DNA of 64,000 nt from Xanthobacteraceae bacterium 501b. Lineage in GTDB: Bacteria > Pseudomonadota > Alphaproteobacteria > Rhizobiales > Xanthobacteraceae. The stretch is taken from positions 3,658,001 through 3,722,000 of the forward strand of contig KB899087.1 of the NCBI GenBank assembly GCA_000378025.1, given 5' to 3'. The notes beneath the pieces were generated by a model. The model was not told the DNA's origin. It made no database searches and saw only the letters and a list, made by a program, of their open reading frames with translations. The stretch's first letter is position 1, and each line of letters opens with the position of its first letter. Positions 1 through 12,751 of this stretch are shown here, in pieces. Position numbers and translations under genes: made by a program.

Positions 1-1
1 G

Positions 2-1153
2 CCATTGATCGGGGCGCTGATGCTGTGGATCACCGACAGCCTGGTGCAGCTCACCGCCAGCGGCGGCGGCGATCTCATTCCCACCGGCGCGGCGGTCGGC
101 CTGCTCGGCGGGCCGCTGCTGCTCTGGCTGCTGCCGCGGCTGCCGGCCTCCGCGCCGCAACCGCCTATGGCCACCGGCCACGCACGGCGCCTGCGCCGGC
201 CCGGCCGGGCCCTGGCCCTGCTGGCGGCCGGGGCGGTGGTGATCGGCGCGCTCGCGCTGCTGGCGGGGCGCGACCTCGATGGCTGGGCGCTCGCCACCGG
301 CCCGCTTCTGGCCGAGCTGGCGGTGTTCCGCATCCCCCGCATCGTCGCGGCGGCGGCGGCGGGTGGGCTGCTTGGGGCGGCAGGGGCGATCATGCAGCGG
401 CTCACCGGCAATCCCCTGGCCGGGCCGGAAGTGCTGGGCGTGAGCGCCGGCGCCGGGGTCGGCCTCGCACTCGCGCTCACCCTCTCGCCCGCGCCAAGCG
501 CCGCCCTGCTGCTCGCCGCCAGCGCCGGCGGGGCGCTCGGGGCCCTCGCTCTGGTGCTGCTGATGGCGGCATGGACCGGTTTCGCGGCGGAACGGCTGCT
601 GCTCGCCGGCATCGCCCTCGGCTGCACCGGGTTCGCGCTGCTCTCCGCCGTCTTCGCCGCCGGCGGGCCCGGCAGCTTCCGGCTGCTGGCCTGGATGTCC
701 GGCTCCACCGACCGGGTCGGCACCCATGAGGCCTGGATGCTCGCGGCCTGCGCGCTGGTGCTGCTGCTGCCCGTCGCCGGTCTCGGCCGCTGGCTGGAGA
801 TCCTGCCGCTCGGCGCGGGGGTGAGCGCCGCGCTCGGCGTGCCGGTCGGCGCCAGCCAGCTCGCCCTCACTCTGTTGGCGGCGCTGATGACCGGGGTGGC
901 GGCGTTCTTCGTCGGCCCGCTGAGCCTCGTCGGCCTGATCGGCCCGCATCTGGCGCGCCTCACCGGCTTCGCCTCGGGGCGGGCCTTCGTCTACGCCTCG
1001 GCGCTGATCGGCGCGGGGGTGCTGCTGCTCGCCGATTGGCTGGCCCGCACGCTGGCCTTTCCCTATCAGCTGCCGACCGGCCTGCTCGCGGCGCTGGTCG
1101 GAGGGCCCTACCTCATCTGGCTTCTGCAACGGGGAGGACGCCGGCATGGCTGA
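2..1153 (+). CDS. fhuB: Fe3+-siderophore ABC transporter permease, FhuB-type double-length (5' end outside window)
   Basis: Inner-membrane permease for ferric hydroxamate-type siderophores. The frame is open to the left edge, so the start is missing. The first 40 or so residues look like the end of one FecCD half (LIPTGAAVGLLGGPLLLWLL). A second complete FecCD half follows, with the family signatures RIPRIVAAA, GNPLAGPEVLGVSAGAGVG and LVGLIGPHLAR. Two consecutive halves in one chain are typical of FhuB rather than of single-domain FecC/FecD proteins. About eight or nine hydrophobic segments are visible after residue 90. The stop overlaps the start of the next gene by 8 bases, which implies translational coupling with the siderophore-interacting protein. 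The matching ATPase and binding protein must lie upstream of the window. The substrate is inferred from family membership only. Confidence 0.85.
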   Translation, partial: PLIGALMLWITDSLVQLTASGGGDLIPTGAAVGLLGGPLLLWLLPRLPASAPQPPMATGHARRLRRPGRALALLAAGAVVIGALALLAGRDLDGWALATGPLLAELAVFRIPRIVAAAAAGGLLGAAGAIMQRLTGNPLAGPEVLGVSAGAGVGLALALTLSPAPSAALLLAASAGGALGALALVLLMAAWTGFAAERLLLAGIALGCTGFALLSAVFAAGGPGSFRLLAWMSGSTDRVGTHEAWMLAACALVLLLPVAGLGRWLEILPLGAGVSAALGVPVGASQLALTLLAALMTGVAAFFVGPLSLVGLIGPHLARLTGFASGRAFVYASALIGAGVLLLADWLARTLAFPYQLPTGLLAALVGGPYLIWLLQRGGRRHG

Positions 1154-2225
1154 CCCATTCACCGCTTTTGCTCACATACCCTGCGCCGCGCCGGCGGAAC
1201 TGCTGGCCCTTCTGTGCGACCGGATGGAACCGGAGGCGACCCGCCACCGCTTGTCCGGCGCCGCCCGGCTGGAGAACTGGTGCGGCGAGGTCGATCTGGC
1301 GGTCGAGGCGCCCGGCCGTCTCTCCCTGCGCGCCCGCAGCGACCGCGAGGACCGGCTGGCGGTGCTGAAGATGCAGCTGGCCGAACATATCCACGCGGCG
1401 GCGGCCGGCACGGTTGCCGCCTTCGCCTGGGAAGGCCATGGCGCGGGCAACCCCTGCCTGCCCTATTTCCGCGAGATGCGGGTCGCCGGAACCCGGCAAC
1501 TGACCCCCCTGATGCGCCGCGTGGTGCTGGCAGGCGACGCCGCGCATTTCGCCGCCGGCGGGCTGCATGTGCGGGTGCTCATTCCCCCGGCCGGCCGTGA
1601 TCCGGTCTGGCCCCATGCCGCGCCGGACGGGCGCACGATCTGGCCCGGCGGCGCGGATGCGCTCACCCCCCGCGTCTACACGGTGCGGGAGGTGGATCTG
1701 GCCCGCGGCGAGATCGCCCTCGACGTGATGCAGCACCCCGGCCTCGCCACGCCGGGGGCGGACTGGTCCCGTCATGCCCGTGCCGGCGATCGGGTCGGCC
1801 TGCTCGGCCCCGGCGGCGCCGGCCTGCCGCCCGCCCGCTGGTACCTGCTGGCGGGCGACGAGACCGCGCTGCCGGCCATCGCCCGCATGGTGGCGACGCT
1901 GCCCGCCGATGTCGAGGCGGTGATCCGGCTGGAAGTGGCGGATCACCGCGAGCAGCAGCCCCTGCCTTCCCTCGCCCGGCTCGACGTGCAATGGCTGCAC
2001 CGCAACGGTGCCGCCCCCGGCACGGGCGATCGGCTGGAACGGGCGGTGCGCGCGCTCGCCTTTCCGCCGGACGCGGAGAACGTTCATGTGTGGGCGGGCT
2101 GCGAGCAGAAGACCGCGCGGGCGCTTCGCCGGCTCATCACCGGCGAGCGCGGCCTCGCCAAACGCCGATGCGCCATCGCCGCCTATTGGCGGCTTGGCCA
2201 TCCGGGTATCGATCTGGCCGATTGA
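1146..2225 (+). CDS. siderophore-interacting protein (FAD-binding ferric-siderophore reductase), N-terminal DUF2218-like region
   Basis: Probably a cytoplasmic flavoprotein that reduces and releases iron from imported ferric siderophores (ViuB/SIP family). The protein has 359 residues. The first ~95 residues resemble the DUF2218 domain often fused to or next to these enzymes. The SIP part follows: LTPLMRRVVLAG opens the FAD-binding barrel, TPRVYTVRE is the flavin-binding RxYT motif, YLLAGDETALPAIARM is the NAD(P)H-domain signature, and AAYWRLG is the conserved C-terminal motif. It overlaps the preceding permease gene by 8 bases, so uptake and reduction are probably translated together. No ferredoxin-like Cys cluster is visible, as expected for the SIP class. 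Confidence 0.88.
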   Translation: MADPFTAFAHIPCAAPAELLALLCDRMEPEATRHRLSGAARLENWCGEVDLAVEAPGRLSLRARSDREDRLAVLKMQLAEHIHAAAAGTVAAFAWEGHGAGNPCLPYFREMRVAGTRQLTPLMRRVVLAGDAAHFAAGGLHVRVLIPPAGRDPVWPHAAPDGRTIWPGGADALTPRVYTVREVDLARGEIALDVMQHPGLATPGADWSRHARAGDRVGLLGPGGAGLPPARWYLLAGDETALPAIARMVATLPADVEAVIRLEVADHREQQPLPSLARLDVQWLHRNGAAPGTGDRLERAVRALAFPPDAENVHVWAGCEQKTARALRRLITGERGLAKRRCAIAAYWRLGHPGIDLAD

Positions 2226-2246
2226 GGCCGCTATAAGCGATCCATC

Positions 2247-3986
2247 ATGCAGCTCATCCGGCCCTTCCTGACCTATTACGCTCCCTATAAGGGGCTGTTT
2301 ATGCTCGATTTTTCCTGCGCGGTGCTGTCCGGCCTGCTGGAGCTGGGCTTCCCGCTGGCGGTGAAGCTGTTCATCGACCACCTGCTGCCGGGGCAGGACT
2401 GGCACCTCATCGTCTGGGCCGCGGTGGGCCTGCTGGTGATCTACCTGCTGAACGCGGCGCTGATGGCCATCGTCACCTATTGGGGCCACATGCTCGGCAT
2501 CAATATCGAGACCGAGATGCGCCGGCGCGCCTTCGACCATGTGCAGAAGCTGTCCTTCTCCTATTTCGACAACAACAAGACCGGCCACCTCGTCGCCCGC
2601 CTGACCAAGGACCTGGAGGAGATCGGCGAGGTCGCCCATCACGGCCCCGAGGACGTGTTCATCGCGGTGATGACCTTCGTCGGCGCCTTCCTGGTGATGC
2701 TGAGCGTGAACGTCCACCTTGCGCTTCTCACCGCCATCATCGTGCCCGCCAGCGCGCTGATCACGACCCGCTACGGGCGGCGGATGACGGCGAATTTCCG
2801 CGCGCTATTCGGCCGGGTGGGTGCCTTCAACGCCCGCATCGAGGAGAATATCGGCGGCATCCGCGTGGTGCAGTCCTTCGCCAATGAGGCGCATGAGAGC
2901 CGGCTGTTCGCGGTGGAGAATGCGCATTACCGCAGCACCAAGCTGGAGGCTTACCGGCTGCTGGCGGCCAATGCCTCGCTGTCCTATCTCGGCATGCGGC
3001 TCACCCAGGTCATCATCATGCTGGCCGGCACCTGGTTCGTGCTGCGCGGCGAACTCAGCAATGGCGGCTTTGTCGGCTTCCTCCTGCTGGTCGGGGTGTT
3101 CTTCCGGCCGCTTGAGAAGATCGCGGCAGTCATGGAAGTCTACCCCAAGGGCATTGCCGGGCTGCGCTCCTATCTCGACTTCCTTGCCACCAAGCCCGAT
3201 GTCGCCGACCGCCCCGGCGCGATCGAGCTGGCGGGCGTCAAGGGCGCCATCCGCTATGAGGGCGTGCGCTTCGCCTATGGCAAGGCCGCGCCGGTGCTGA
3301 ACGGGATCGACCTCGACATTCGCGCCGGCGAGAGCGTTGCCTTTGTCGGCCCATCGGGGGCCGGCAAGACCACGCTGTGCTCGCTGCTGCCGCGCTTCTA
3401 CGACGTCACCGGCGGGGGCATCAGCATAGATGGGCACGATATACGCGATGTGCGCCTCGACTCGCTGCGGCGGAACATCGGCATCGTCCAGCAGGACGTG
3501 TTCCTGTTCGGCGGCACGATCCGCGAGAACATCGCCTATGGCCGGCTCGACGCCAGCGAGGCCGCGATCCTCGAGGCGGCCCGCCGGGCGCAGCTCGACG
3601 GGCTGCTCGCGGAGCTGCCGCTCGGGCTCGACACGGTGATCGGCGAGCGCGGGGTGAAGCTGTCGGGCGGGCAGAAGCAGCGGCTCGCCATCGCCCGCAT
3701 GTTCCTGAAAGACCCGCCCATCCTCATTCTCGACGAGGCGACCTCGGCGCTCGACAGCGAGACCGAATGGGAAATCCAGCGGGCGCTGGCGGCGCTCTCG
3801 GTCGGGCGCACCACGCTGATCATCGCCCACCGGCTCTCCACCATCCGCACCGCCGACCGCATCGTCGTCGTCACCCGCGAAGGCATCGCCGAGCAGGGCA
3901 ATCATGCCGAGCTGGTGGCGCGCGGCGGCATCTATGCCCGCATGGTGCGGACCCAGTTCGCCGAGGCGGACCGCATCCCGGCGTAA
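2247..3986 (+). CDS. ABC transporter, fused permease and ATPase (exporter, MsbA/ABCB type)
   Basis: A half-size ABC exporter of 579 residues that should act as a homodimer in the inner membrane. Residues 1-300 carry six hydrophobic helices, with the usual coupling region around SYFDNNKTGHLVARLTKD. The ATPase domain has Walker A (GPSGAGKTT), a Q-loop (GIVQQDVFLFGGTIRENIAYG), the signature LSGGQKQR, Walker B (ILILDEATSALD) and the H-loop (IIAHRLSTI). It starts 21 bases after the siderophore-reductase gene in the same direction. It could therefore export a siderophore or its breakdown product, but this rests on position only. Lipid or drug export is equally possible for this family. Confidence 0.88.
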   Translation: MQLIRPFLTYYAPYKGLFMLDFSCAVLSGLLELGFPLAVKLFIDHLLPGQDWHLIVWAAVGLLVIYLLNAALMAIVTYWGHMLGINIETEMRRRAFDHVQKLSFSYFDNNKTGHLVARLTKDLEEIGEVAHHGPEDVFIAVMTFVGAFLVMLSVNVHLALLTAIIVPASALITTRYGRRMTANFRALFGRVGAFNARIEENIGGIRVVQSFANEAHESRLFAVENAHYRSTKLEAYRLLAANASLSYLGMRLTQVIIMLAGTWFVLRGELSNGGFVGFLLLVGVFFRPLEKIAAVMEVYPKGIAGLRSYLDFLATKPDVADRPGAIELAGVKGAIRYEGVRFAYGKAAPVLNGIDLDIRAGESVAFVGPSGAGKTTLCSLLPRFYDVTGGGISIDGHDIRDVRLDSLRRNIGIVQQDVFLFGGTIRENIAYGRLDASEAAILEAARRAQLDGLLAELPLGLDTVIGERGVKLSGGQKQRLAIARMFLKDPPILILDEATSALDSETEWEIQRALAALSVGRTTLIIAHRLSTIRTADRIVVVTREGIAEQGNHAELVARGGIYARMVRTQFAEADRIPA

Positions 3987-4033
3987 GGGGGCGGGCCACG
4001 CTCCGGCGGGCCGCATTTTCTTTCGCAACGGCC

Positions 4034-4058
4034 GGAACCTTCCGGCTGCAGAGGTGTT
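4034..4058 (+). promoter_or_regulatory. probable EcfG-type (general stress response) promoter
   Basis: GGAAC at 4034-4038 is followed after 17 bases by GTTT (4056-4059). This is close to the GGAAC-N16/17-CGTT promoter used by EcfG sigma factors in alphaproteobacteria. It lies about 140 bases before the GTG chosen as the start of the hybrid kinase. The -10-like element has T instead of C before GTT. The assignment is by pattern only. Confidence 0.5.
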
Positions 4059-4198
4059 TATGGGCGCCGGGCGAATGCGTCCTGCGCGGAATGAGCGGCG
4101 CGGCGGACGCGCCAGCACGTGACGCGGCGGACAGCACGGCATCTGGCGGGTCGGCGGCACGCAGCCTCGCAGCGTGTTTTCAGGGGAGTGAGGGCAGC

Positions 4199-7323
<3,125 letters not shown>

Positions 7324-7327
<4 letters not shown>

Positions 7328-8208
7328 CGGGCCTCGCCAGCGTGAGCGGCCACACCAGCGTCAGCGAGAAGATCGAGCTCGACCTGCTGGTCGAGGCGAT
7401 CCATCGCCGCTATCACTATGATTTCCGCTCCTATTCGCGTTCTTCGCTGAGCCGCCGGGCCGAGCTGCTGCGCCAGCGCCTGCACTGCGACACGCTCTCG
7501 CATGTGCAGGCCCGCCTGCTGCGCGAGCCCGAGCTGCTGCCGCTCATGATCGAGTGCCTCACCGTGCAGGTGAGCGAAATGTTCCGCGATCCCGCCTATT
7601 TCCGCGCCCTGCGCGAGCAGGTGATCCCGCATCTGCGCACCTTCCCCTCGCTCAAAGTGTGGGTGGCCGGGTGCAGCGCCGGCGAGGAGCTGTATTCGCT
7701 GGCGATCCTGTTCCGCGAGGAAGGGCTGGAAGCGCGCACCCTGTTCTACGCCACCGACACCAACCCGGTGGCGCTGGCCCGGGCCGAGCTCGGCATTTAC
7801 GATCTCGACCGCATCCCCCTGTTCACCGAGAACCACCGCAAGGCCGGCGGGCATTCCTCGCTGTCGGACTACTACACCGCCGCCTATGGCGGCGCGGTGT
7901 TCGACAAGTCGCTGCGCGCGCGCACCGTGTTCGCCGAGCACAGCCTCGCCTCCGACCAGGTGTTTTCCGAGATGCACCTGATCTCCTGCCGCAACGTGCT
8001 GATCTATTTCGATTCGAACCTGCAGGACCGGGCGCTGGGACTGTTCCGGGACTCGCTCACGCGCGGCGGCTTTCTCGGGCTCGGCATGAATGAGAGCCTG
8101 CGCTTTTCCGAGCACGCCGACGCCTTCGCCTCCTTCGCCCCCGATGAGCGCATCTATCGCCGGCTGGCGATGGTGGCGCAGATGGAGACCCGCCATGGCG
8201 TCGCCTGA
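7324..8208 (+). CDS. cheR: CheR-type protein-glutamate methyltransferase
   Basis: SAM-dependent methyltransferase of the CheR family, 294 residues. It has the helical N-terminal domain (YHYDFRSYSRSSLSRRAELLRQRL), then the catalytic domain with SEMFRDPAYFRALR, the SAM-binding KVWVAGCSAGEELYSLAI, ATDTN and the SCRNVLIYF motif. The ATG overlaps the hybrid-kinase stop by four bases (ATGA). Its 3' end overlaps the following kinase gene by 14 bases, so the three form one translationally coupled operon. No chemoreceptor or other chemotaxis gene is near, so it probably modifies a signalling partner in this operon rather than serving flagellar chemotaxis. Confidence 0.88.
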
Positions 8209-10069
8209 GCCGGTGAAGTTCCTCCTGGTCGACGACATCGAAGAGAATCTGCGCGCGCTGGAGGCGCTGCTGCGCCGCGACGGGCTGGCGCTGTACAAGG
8301 CCCGCTCCGGCATCGAGGCGCTGGAGCTGCTGCTGGAGCATGATTTCGCCCTCGCGCTGCTCGACGTGCAGATGCCCGACATGGACGGCTTCGAGCTGGC
8401 CGAGATGATGCGCGGCACCGGGCGCACCCGCCGCGTGCCGATCATCTTCGTCACCGCCGCCGCCACCGATGAAGGCCGCCGCTTCAAGGGCTACGAGGCC
8501 GGCGCGGTCGATTTCATCTACAAGCCGATCGACCCGCTCATCCTGAAGAGCAAGGCGGAGGTGTTCTTCTCCATCGCCCGCCAGCATGAGCAGCTGGCCC
8601 AGCAGAAGGACGCGCTCGCCAAAGCGGCGGCCGAGCTGAGCGGGGCGCTCGACCGGCTGCAGGCCCACACCGACAATTCGCCGCTCGCCATCGTCGAGTT
8701 CGACCCGGACATGCGGCTGCTCGGCTGGTCCAAGGGCGCCGAGCGCATGTTCGGCTGGACCGCGCCGGAGATGATCGGCCATCCGCTCGCCGATCTCGGC
8801 TGGATGCCGGACAGCTGCATCGCCGACATGGTCACGCTGTTCTCCGCCTCGATGGCGGACACCTCGCACCAGCGCGGGCACGACACGGTGCGCTGCCGCG
8901 CCCGCGATGGCAGCATGCTGGACTGCGAATGGTACAGCTCGGTGCTGCGCCGCCCGGACGGCACCCCGGTATCGCTGAGCGTGCAGATCCTCGACATCAC
9001 CGATCGCCGCCGCGCCGAGGAAACGCAGCTTCTGCTCATCGGCGAGCTGAACCACCGGGTAAAGAACACGCTGGCCAGTGTGCAGGCCATCGCCACCCAG
9101 ACCCTGCGCTACACCCGCAATCCCGACCAGTTCTCCGCCACCTTTTCCGGCCGCATCCAGGCGCTGGCGCGCGCCCATGGCATGCTGAGCGACCGCACCT
9201 GGCAGGGCGCCGACCTGATGGACCTGGTGCAGGACCAATTGCGGCTCGGCACCATCGACCCTTCGCGTCTCAAGGCCAGCGGCCCGCGCGTGCAGCTGCA
9301 GCCGCAGCCGGCGCTGCGGCTCGCACTGATCCTGCACGAGCTGGCGACCAACGCGCTGAAATACGGTGCCTTCTCGCAGTCTTCGGGCGAGGTCGCGCTC
9401 GAATGGTCGGTAGAGGGCGAGCAGCTGCGGCTGCGCTGGCAGGAAAGCGGCGGCCCGCCGGTGCAGGCGCCGGTCAAACGCGGCTTCGGCTCCACCCTCA
9501 TCGAGAGCAGCATGAAGTCGGACGGCGGCACGGCCGGCGTGTCCTACCGCAATGACGGCGTGGTGTGGGATCTGGCGATGCGGCTCGACTGCGCACTGGA
9601 GCCGATGGCGGAAATCGCCGGGCGCGCCCCGGTCCAGACGGCGCCCGTTCCGGCGCGCGAGGCGCAGGCGCTCGACGGCTGCCGCATCCTTGTCGTCGAG
9701 GACGAGGCACTCGTCGCGCTCGAACTCATCGCGGTGCTCGAAGATGCCGGCGCCACGGTGTGCGGACCGGCACGCACCGTCGAGGAGGCGCTTGATATGA
9801 TCGAGGCCGACAGCTTCCAGGCCGCCCTACTCGACGGCAATCTGCACGGCAAGCCGGTGGACGTTCTCGCCGCCGCGCTGACCCGGCGCGGGACGCCCTT
9901 CGCCTTCGTCAGCGGCTATGGCCGCGAAAGCCTTCCGGCGGCCTTCGCGCACGCCCCGGTCATCAGCAAGCCCTTCACCCCGCAGCAGCTCGTCGAGGTC
10001 GCTGGCGGGCTGGCGCGGCGCACGGAGAATGTCGTGGCCTTCCCCGCCGCCGCCCAGACGTCGCGCTGA
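8195..10069 (+). CDS. receiver-PAS-HWE histidine kinase with C-terminal receiver
   Basis: Soluble hybrid kinase of 624 residues. A receiver domain comes first (LLVDDIEENLRAL, Asp 57 in LLDVQMPDMDG), then a short coiled coil, a PAS domain (about 150-275) and an HWE/HisKA_2 kinase core with the phospho-acceptor in ELNHRVKNTLASVQ (His 287). The core has the ATPase N-box HELATNALKYG and the WQESGG motif that names the HWE class. A second receiver follows (ILVVEDEALVALEL, Asp 547 in LLDGNLHG). ATG 8195 is chosen because it sits just before the receiver and inside the end of cheR. HWE kinases commonly feed the PhyR-NepR-EcfG stress pathway in this group of bacteria, which agrees with the stress-type promoter upstream. 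Confidence 0.87.
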   Translation: MASPEPVKFLLVDDIEENLRALEALLRRDGLALYKARSGIEALELLLEHDFALALLDVQMPDMDGFELAEMMRGTGRTRRVPIIFVTAAATDEGRRFKGYEAGAVDFIYKPIDPLILKSKAEVFFSIARQHEQLAQQKDALAKAAAELSGALDRLQAHTDNSPLAIVEFDPDMRLLGWSKGAERMFGWTAPEMIGHPLADLGWMPDSCIADMVTLFSASMADTSHQRGHDTVRCRARDGSMLDCEWYSSVLRRPDGTPVSLSVQILDITDRRRAEETQLLLIGELNHRVKNTLASVQAIATQTLRYTRNPDQFSATFSGRIQALARAHGMLSDRTWQGADLMDLVQDQLRLGTIDPSRLKASGPRVQLQPQPALRLALILHELATNALKYGAFSQSSGEVALEWSVEGEQLRLRWQESGGPPVQAPVKRGFGSTLIESSMKSDGGTAGVSYRNDGVVWDLAMRLDCALEPMAEIAGRAPVQTAPVPAREAQALDGCRILVVEDEALVALELIAVLEDAGATVCGPARTVEEALDMIEADSFQAALLDGNLHGKPVDVLAAALTRRGTPFAFVSGYGRESLPAAFAHAPVISKPFTPQQLVEVAGGLARRTENVVAFPAAAQTSR

Positions 10070-10080
10070 GCGGTTGGCCC

Positions 10081-11004
10081 TTAGCCGGCGAACTGCGCCA
10101 GCACGCTTTTGTCGACCTTGCAGATATAGGTGTATTTCGGGTTCACCACCTGGGTGCAGCGCGCCTCGGCGATCTGGCCGAGCAGCATATAGCCCTCCGC
10201 CGCCGGGATGCCGTAGTCGTCCTCCAGCCAGTAGATCATCTCCTGGAAGGCGATCCGCATCGCATCCTCCAGCGGGCGGGCGCAGCCGAGCGTGCAGATA
10301 TGGGTCGGCGTCTCGATGCGGGGATGGGCGAGCCGGGCCGGCGCCTCTTCCAGCGTCACCCGCACGGTGAGCGTGGCGGCGATCTCGATCGCGCCCATGC
10401 CATTGGCCTCGCCATCGCCCTGCAGCGCGTGGCAATCGCCGAGGAAGAGATGGGCGCCGTCATGGTTCACCCGGAACATCACGGTGTTGCCGGGGGTGAT
10501 TTCCTGCACGTCGAGATTGCCGCCATGGGTGCCGTTGTCGACGGTGAGCACGCCGCCATGCACCGGGGCGACGCCGGCGACGCCGATCATCGGGCGCACC
10601 GGCAGCTTCACCTTGTCGCTCCAGTGGACAACGCCGTCCTTCACCTCGACGACATGGGTACGCATGCCGAACTCCTTCTGCCGCACCCAGTCCGGAAACA
10701 TGCCGATGCCCGGCCACAGCGCGGTGAAGCCGAGCGTGTCGAGCTCCATGCCGAGGATTTCCAGCTTCAGCATGTCGCCCGCCTTCGCGCCCTTCACCTC
10801 GATCGGCCCGGTGGCGCCGTTGACGAAGGGCAGCGAGACATCCGCCTCGGTCAGCTGCTGGCCGAGATGGCGGATGGTGCCGTCATTGGCGTTGATGGCG
10901 CACTCCACCACGAAGGTCTCGCCGGGCGAGACGGCGGCGACGAAGGCGTCGTTGGCCGACAGGGCGTATTTGATGTTGCCGGCCTTGCTGACACGCTGGG
11001 TCAT
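10081..11004 (-). CDS. acetamidase/formamidase family protein (first copy)
   Basis: Cytoplasmic amidohydrolase of the FmdA/AmdA family, which releases ammonia from formamide or other short amides. It has 307 residues, near the usual size, with the family segments GPIEVKGAKAGDML, PMIGVAGVAP, GGNLDVQEITPG and LFLGDCHALQGDGE followed by ARPLEDAMR. The start at 11004 has GGAG five bases upstream; an earlier in-frame codon (11022) has none. It is convergent with the HWE kinase, with an 11-base gap. Its start lies 42 bases after the end of the NitT-type permease gene, so it probably closes the transporter operon. It shares the motif order of the second formamidase at 34131 but is clearly divergent from it. 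Which amide is cleaved cannot be seen. Confidence 0.85.
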   Translation of the reverse strand: MTQRVSKAGNIKYALSANDAFVAAVSPGETFVVECAINANDGTIRHLGQQLTEADVSLPFVNGATGPIEVKGAKAGDMLKLEILGMELDTLGFTALWPGIGMFPDWVRQKEFGMRTHVVEVKDGVVHWSDKVKLPVRPMIGVAGVAPVHGGVLTVDNGTHGGNLDVQEITPGNTVMFRVNHDGAHLFLGDCHALQGDGEANGMGAIEIAATLTVRVTLEEAPARLAHPRIETPTHICTLGCARPLEDAMRIAFQEMIYWLEDDYGIPAAEGYMLLGQIAEARCTQVVNPKYTYICKVDKSVLAQFAG

Positions 11005-11046
11005 GGTCACTCCTTTGGGCACTGACGCGGCGGATCGAAGGGCGGT

Positions 11047-11913
11047 TCAGCCGAGGCGGCGCCAGGGCATGAGCAGCCTTTCCACCTTGCCGACGATGAA
11101 GGTGAGGATGAGGGCCAGCGCGATGGTGGCGACCAGCGCGGCGAACACCTTGGGGATGATGTAGAGCGAGCCGGCCTTGAAGATGGCGTGGCCGAGCCCT
11201 TCCGAGGACGACATGAACTCGCCGACGATGGCGCCGATCAGCGCGAAGCCGACGGTGAGCTTGAAGCCGGCGAAGATATCCGTCAGCGAGGCCGGCACCA
11301 CCAGCTTGCGGAAGATCTGGAACTTCGAGGCGCCGAGCGTCCGCATCAAATTGATCTGGTCCGCATCGACCCCGACCGCGCCCTTGTAGGATGTGACCAG
11401 CGCGACGATTACCACGGAGAGCGTCGACATGGCGATCTTCGAGGTCAGGCCGGTGCCGAACCAGATGATGATGATCGGCGCCAGCGCGATGATCGGGATC
11501 GAGCCGAGCGCGATGACGAAGGGCTCGATCACCCGCGAGACGAAGCGCGAATACCACAGCGACAGGCCGATCAGCGTGCCGATGACATTGCCGACCAGGA
11601 AGCCGAGCAGCGTCTCCACCCCGGTGACATAGGTGTCGCGCCACAGGCTGCCATCGCTCGCCATGGTGACGAGAAAGCCGGCAATGGCCGAGGGCGAGCC
11701 GAACATGAACGCCGCCTGCTTGTCGAAGGCGGTCATGTACTCCCAGAAGGCGATGAAGGCCGCCAGCAGCGCGACCTGGCTTGCCAGCACCAGCAGGCCG
11801 GCGCGCAGGCGGGCGCGCCGGTGCGCGGCGAGGCGCCGGGCGGCGGCATCCTGGGCGGCCGCGTCGATGCCAGCGTCGGCGGCGGCGCGGGGCGGGAGGG
11901 GGGAACCGTTCAT
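11047..11913 (-). CDS. NitT/TauT-type ABC transporter permease
   Basis: Inner-membrane permease of the SsuC/TauC/NrtB family, 288 residues. About six hydrophobic segments are visible, as is the EAA-like coupling loop (MRTLGASKFQIFRKLVVPASLTDIFAGFK). The first ~35 residues are an Ala/Arg-rich cytoplasmic tail. It lies 10 bases after the ATPase gene and before the formamidase, in one operon with the binding protein at 12748. The whole set (binding protein, ATPase, permease, hydrolase) suggests import of a nitrogenous compound that the formamidase-family enzyme then cleaves. The solute is not evident from the sequence. Confidence 0.88.
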   Translation of the reverse strand: MNGSPLPPRAAADAGIDAAAQDAAARRLAAHRRARLRAGLLVLASQVALLAAFIAFWEYMTAFDKQAAFMFGSPSAIAGFLVTMASDGSLWRDTYVTGVETLLGFLVGNVIGTLIGLSLWYSRFVSRVIEPFVIALGSIPIIALAPIIIIWFGTGLTSKIAMSTLSVVIVALVTSYKGAVGVDADQINLMRTLGASKFQIFRKLVVPASLTDIFAGFKLTVGFALIGAIVGEFMSSSEGLGHAIFKAGSLYIIPKVFAALVATIALALILTFIVGKVERLLMPWRRLG

Positions 11914-11923
11914 GGCGTTCCTC

Positions 11924-12751
11924 CTAGTTCCGCGTCACGTCGAGATCGGCCCAGATGCGCCTGACGTAATCGACGAAGCCGGCGCTCTCGCGGGCGGCGA
12001 TCATGTCGGTGCGCTCGGTGCCGAGCGCGATGTCGTACACTGCCTTCACCCGGGTCGGGCGCTTGCTCAGCACGATCACCCGGTCGGCGATGGAGACCGC
12101 CTCCTCGATGTCATGGGTGATGAGCAGCACCGAGCGCCGGCTCTCGCGCACCAGCTTGGCGGTGTCGCTCTCGATCAGCAGCTTGGTCTGGAAGTCGAGC
12201 GCGGCGAAGGGCTCATCGAGCAGCAGCACGTCCGGTTCGTTCACCAGCGTGCGGGCGAGCGCCACGCGCTGTCGCATGCCGCCGGACAGCGTTGTGGGGT
12301 AATGGTCGGCAAAGCCGTGCAGGCCGAGCTGGTCGAGCATGACATGGGCACGCTCCTCCGCCTCGGAAAGGCTTACCCCGCGTATCTCCAGCCCCAGCAT
12401 CACGTTGCGCAGCGCCGTGCGCCAGGGCAGCAGCAGGTCCTTCTGCAGCATATAGCCGACGCCGGCGGGCTGGCCCGACATTTCCCGGCCGAACCAGCTG
12501 ACGCGGCCGGAATCGGGGGCGATGAGGCCGCACAGCGTGTTGAGCAGCGTGGTCTTGCCGCAGCCCGAAGGCCCGACAATGGCGACGATCTCGCCCTCGT
12601 TCAGCGTCAGAGAAAGGTCGCCGATGACGGGCACCACCCGCCCGTCGGCATCGAAGCTCTTGGCTACATGCGCGACCACGAGGGGCGGCGCGCCGGCTTG
12701 CACCGGTGCGCGCGCCCCTGCCGCGATGGCGGGGGGAACCACCGCGCTCAC
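11924..12751 (-). CDS. NitT/TauT-type ABC transporter ATP-binding protein
   Basis: ATPase subunit of the SsuB/TauB family, 275 residues, driving the permease at 11047. Walker A is GPSGCGKTT, the Q-loop is YMLQKDLLLPWRTALRN, the signature is LSGGMRQRVALAR, Walker B is VLLLDEPFAALD, and the H-loop is LLITHDIEEAVSIADR. GTG 12751 is chosen because it overlaps the stop of the binding-protein gene as GTGA, a standard coupled arrangement. The frame stays open further upstream, but that part lies inside the preceding gene. Confidence 0.87.
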   Translation of the reverse strand: MSAVVPPAIAAGARAPVQAGAPPLVVAHVAKSFDADGRVVPVIGDLSLTLNEGEIVAIVGPSGCGKTTLLNTLCGLIAPDSGRVSWFGREMSGQPAGVGYMLQKDLLLPWRTALRNVMLGLEIRGVSLSEAEERAHVMLDQLGLHGFADHYPTTLSGGMRQRVALARTLVNEPDVLLLDEPFAALDFQTKLLIESDTAKLVRESRRSVLLITHDIEEAVSIADRVIVLSKRPTRVKAVYDIALGTERTDMIAARESAGFVDYVRRIWADLDVTRN